In this document: piece by piece, positions 62,060 to 64,000 of the stretch
How the letters are laid out: each line of letters opens with the position of its first letter
Numbering within the stretch: the stretch's first letter is position 1
DNA from: Chloroflexota bacterium
Lineage (GTDB): Bacteria; Chloroflexota; Anaerolineae; Anaerolineales; UBA4823
NCBI GenBank assembly: GCA_029782365.1
Contig: JAKOUW010000096.1
Coordinates: 713,432 to 777,431 of the forward strand
Direction: 5' to 3'
Length of the DNA stretch: 64,000 nt
Program-made: the position numbers and the translations under genes
The notes under the pieces: model-generated
What the model saw: the letters and a program-made list of their open reading frames with translations, nothing else
Databases searched by the model: none
What the model was told of the DNA's origin: nothing

Positions 62060-62830
62060 ATGGAGCCAGGCGATCTGACCTATATCAAAATACCCTACCC
62101 CGCAGTCGGCGATCTGCACTTCAAGATCACCGCTCCAATGACCACGCTCGACATCTCGCCCGGGTTAAGCGCTGTCTGGGCGACTGGCAAGTATTCCGAT
62201 CCAAAGTCGGTCATTCCTTATTTCCAGAAACTGACCGGCGGCAGTGCAGAAATCATCCTGATGGGCGCCTTCGCCTACCGCACCTCGCCCAGGCTGCTGC
62301 CGCACCTGAAGCTGGCTTTTGGCCGGTTGAAGCCCTTTGCGCTCGCCCTTGAGCTCGGCGACCTGGGTGACCATTTGAATTTCGGCGGCCTGCCGCTGAC
62401 CGCCCTGGACATCCGCTATGGCGCCGGCAGCCAGGTGCTCGAGTTTTCCAGCCCCAACCCGCAGGAGATGGCCCACCTGACGCTGGCGGCGGACGCCGGC
62501 CCGATCCAGGTGGACAATTTGTCGCATGCCAACGCCGGGGAAATCCGCCTGAACGGCGATGCCACGGTTTACCGGCTGAATTTTGGCGGCGAGCTGGCGC
62601 GCAGCGCCAGCCTGCGCATCGGGGTGCGGGTGGCGCGGGTGGAGATTGCCCTGCCTTCCGGCGCGGCCGTCAAAGTGGAAGGCGCGCCGCCGACCGGCGG
62701 GCCAGCCGCCGGCGACTTTACGCACGTGGACCATCACTATTGGAACGCCCCCGCCCGGAAGCAAAAAGAGCCCCTGCTGACCATCCACAACACCGCCGCC
62801 AACGCCCCCCTGCATATCAGCTTCGTTTGA
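62060..62830 (+). CDS. Toast-rack/LiaF-like (DUF2154/DUF4097-type) soluble protein
   Basis: 256 residues, ATG with AAGGAGACC at 62050-62058. No signal peptide or membrane helix. The C-terminal two thirds (about 105-225) is a beta-solenoid-like run of short strands with G-x-x-x-L/V-x-F pattern (ALDIRYGAGSQVLEFSS, LTLAADAGPIQVDNL, GEIRLNGDATVYRLNFGG, VEIALPSGAAVKVEG), as in toast-rack domains at the C-terminus of LiaF. The first ~100 residues are not recognised. The protein lacks the membrane module usually fused to this domain; a LiaF-like membrane module is encoded separately at 11438, without evidence that the two interact. Confidence 0.68.
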   Translation: MEPGDLTYIKIPYPAVGDLHFKITAPMTTLDISPGLSAVWATGKYSDPKSVIPYFQKLTGGSAEIILMGAFAYRTSPRLLPHLKLAFGRLKPFALALELGDLGDHLNFGGLPLTALDIRYGAGSQVLEFSSPNPQEMAHLTLAADAGPIQVDNLSHANAGEIRLNGDATVYRLNFGGELARSASLRIGVRVARVEIALPSGAAVKVEGAPPTGGPAAGDFTHVDHHYWNAPARKQKEPLLTIHNTAANAPLHISFV

Positions 62831-62831
62831 G

Positions 62832-62856
62832 GGCGTGTGAGTAGAAATCTCACGCC
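62832..62856. repeat. GGCGTG...CACGCC hairpin
   Basis: Arms GGCGTG (62832-62837) and CACGCC (62851-62856), extended imperfectly inward; it begins two bases after the stop of the toast-rack-like gene. No T-run follows. The arms resemble part of the larger palindrome at 12000-12039. Confidence 0.5.
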
Positions 62857-62935
62857 AGGCCGCCAGGAACGCAGATCTTTGCACCCTTTTGGACTGAATG
62901 GTTCAGATGGATTTTTGTGAGCCGGAGATTCACCG

Positions 62936-63895
62936 ATGCCGGATGACTCGCTGACGGTTTCCAGGCCGCATCTCAGGGCTGTCCTGCAGGGGCTGTTGGT
63001 GACCTTTCTGTGGTCCACCTCATGGGTGCTGATCAAGATTGGGCTCAAGAGCGATTTACCCTCGATCACTTTCGCCGGTTTGCGCTACAGCCTGGCGTTC
63101 GTGTGCCTGCTGCCCTTCGTGCTCGCCAATCCCCTGCACCGCAATGCCATCCGTGGTTTTTCTCGTGCCACATGGCGTCAACTGCTGCTGCTTGGGCTGG
63201 TGTTTTACACCCTGACCCAGGGCGCCCAGTTCGTCAGCCTGGCTTTTTTGCCGGCTGCCACCGTGACCCTCCTGCTCAATTTTTCACCGCTGATCACTGC
63301 CTTGTTCAGCAGCCGGCAAAACGATGAAGCGCCTTCGACCGTCCAATGGGTCGGCATTGCCCTTTCCAGCCTCGGGGCGCTGGTTTATTTCCTGCCGGTG
63401 GAAATCCCTGCCAAACAAATCCTCGGCCTGGCAGCCGCCTTGGTCGGCGTCCTGGCGAATTCCGCATCATCCCTGTTGGGGAGACACATCAACCAGCGCG
63501 GCGGCCTGCCCCCGCTGGTGGTCACCACCCTCAGCATGGGCATCGGCGGTTTGCTGCTGCTGGTGACGGGGATCACGACGCAGGGCTCAGGCCATCTCGA
63601 CCTCACGCAGTGGCTGATCATTGCCTGGCTGGCGGTCATCAACACCGCCATCGCCTTTACCCTCTGGAACAGAACACTGCGCACCCTGACGGCGGTCGAG
63701 TCAGGGATCATCAACAGCACGATGCTGCCGCAAATCGCCATCCTGGCGTGGCTGTTCTTGGGCGAGCCGCTGAACGCCCGGCAAATCGCTGGCATCCTGC
63801 TGGTGGTCGTGGGAACCTTGATTGTTCAACTGCGGCGCAATTTGCCGCACCCGGGAAAGAGAACGGCAAACAAGTCTGATGAGAATCCAGGTTAA
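62936..63895 (+). CDS. EamA/DMT-superfamily transporter
   Basis: 319 residues, ATG at 62936. Ten hydrophobic segments arranged as two EamA repeats (about 15-140 and 155-300). The first has VTFLWSTSWVLIKIGLKSDLPSITFAGLRY, the second ends with ESGIINSTMLPQIAILAWLFLGEPLNARQIAGILLVVVGTLIV, the usual final EamA pattern. Drug/metabolite exporters of this family move amino acids or other small metabolites; the substrate is not predictable. Its stop is three bases before the next start codon. Confidence 0.9.
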   Translation: MPDDSLTVSRPHLRAVLQGLLVTFLWSTSWVLIKIGLKSDLPSITFAGLRYSLAFVCLLPFVLANPLHRNAIRGFSRATWRQLLLLGLVFYTLTQGAQFVSLAFLPAATVTLLLNFSPLITALFSSRQNDEAPSTVQWVGIALSSLGALVYFLPVEIPAKQILGLAAALVGVLANSASSLLGRHINQRGGLPPLVVTTLSMGIGGLLLLVTGITTQGSGHLDLTQWLIIAWLAVINTAIAFTLWNRTLRTLTAVESGIINSTMLPQIAILAWLFLGEPLNARQIAGILLVVVGTLIVQLRRNLPHPGKRTANKSDENPG

Positions 63896-63898
63896 CCA

Positions 63899-64000
63899 AT
63901 GCCTGCTGGATTTAACGCTCGATTCTTTGCGCTTCGCTTTCCGGTGATCATCGTGCTGGCCTACTTTGTCGTGCAGTGGCAGGTTAGCCTGCTGCCCAAG
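63899..64000 (+). CDS. Membrane protein, N-terminal fragment (cut by window end)
   Basis: An open frame from the ATG at 63899, three bases after the EamA stop, runs to the window edge (34 codons). It reads a short basic N-terminus (PAGFNARFFALRF) and one hydrophobic helix (PVIIVLAYFVVQW), typical of a membrane protein. The ribosome binding site is weak, as expected for a translationally coupled gene. Too little is visible to name it. Confidence 0.6.
   Translation, partial: MPAGFNARFFALRFPVIIVLAYFVVQWQVSLLPK

Noticed and set aside
1-64000. tRNA, rRNA, transposase, integrase or attachment sites
   Set aside because: I looked for these by eye on both strands and saw no convincing cloverleaf, ribosomal sequence, DDE/recombinase motif or direct-repeat boundary; a tRNAscan-SE or ISfinder run would be decisive.

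Overview
The window looks like chromosome from a GC-rich, probably free-living bacterium of the Chloroflexota, most likely an Anaerolineae-type lineage. This is inferred from gene content: secreted multi-domain beta-sandwich proteins with a shared short C-terminal motif, a CUT1 sugar ABC transporter with an alpha-L-rhamnosidase, a MalT-like LuxR regulator, and a DUF1638/corrinoid methyltransferase cluster with a RACo-type activator. No rRNA, tRNA, phage, transposase or CRISPR array is visible.

Layout. 1-4741: 3' part of a very large protein joining a PLP aminotransferase to a region resembling archaeal-type PEP carboxylase. 5355-7325: a lower-GC secreted FN3/FxLYD-like protein. 7617-11881: alpha/beta hydrolase, MalT-like regulator, small membrane protein. 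12045-16237 (minus): DinB protein and a secreted metzincin-like protein. 16568-21749: a likely signalling operon of polyamine-type binding lipoprotein, HisKA_2 kinase and REC-PAS-PAS-GAF-GGDEF protein. 21904-32890: a rhamnoside-type carbohydrate locus (TolB-like protein, Gfo/Idh/MocA oxidoreductase, LacI regulator with a palindromic operator, carboxylesterase, binding protein, two permeases, GH78 rhamnosidase).

32961-33533 is a compact unit: promoter, a clear ydaO-type (cyclic di-AMP) riboswitch, an 82-residue unknown protein and a strong terminator. 33574-35106 is a double-GNAT/DinB fusion that keeps an internal ribosome binding site. 35513-40708 encodes a 1731-residue secreted modular protein behind a perfect consensus promoter. 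It is followed by a hybrid sensor kinase, a double-GNAT protein, a secreted repeat protein, a polytopic membrane protein, a beta-carbonic anhydrase and an AbgB-like M20 amidohydrolase.

50794-59768 is a corrinoid one-carbon (methyl transfer) cluster. A minus-strand GntR/corrinoid protein/sulfotransferase arm diverges from a plus-strand arm of DUF1638, methyl-THF methyltransferase, corrinoid protein, UroD-type methyltransferase, MFS transporter and RACo-type activator. A palindrome lies over the divergent promoter. The right end carries two tandem paralogous secreted proteins, a histidine phosphatase, a toast-rack-like protein, an EamA transporter and the start of a membrane protein cut by the window edge.

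The main candidates for something new are the riboswitch-controlled small protein, the aminotransferase/PEPC-like fusion, and the shared motif (hydrophobic-F-hydrophobic-P-x-hydrophobic-x-K/R) at the C-termini of four otherwise unrelated secreted proteins.
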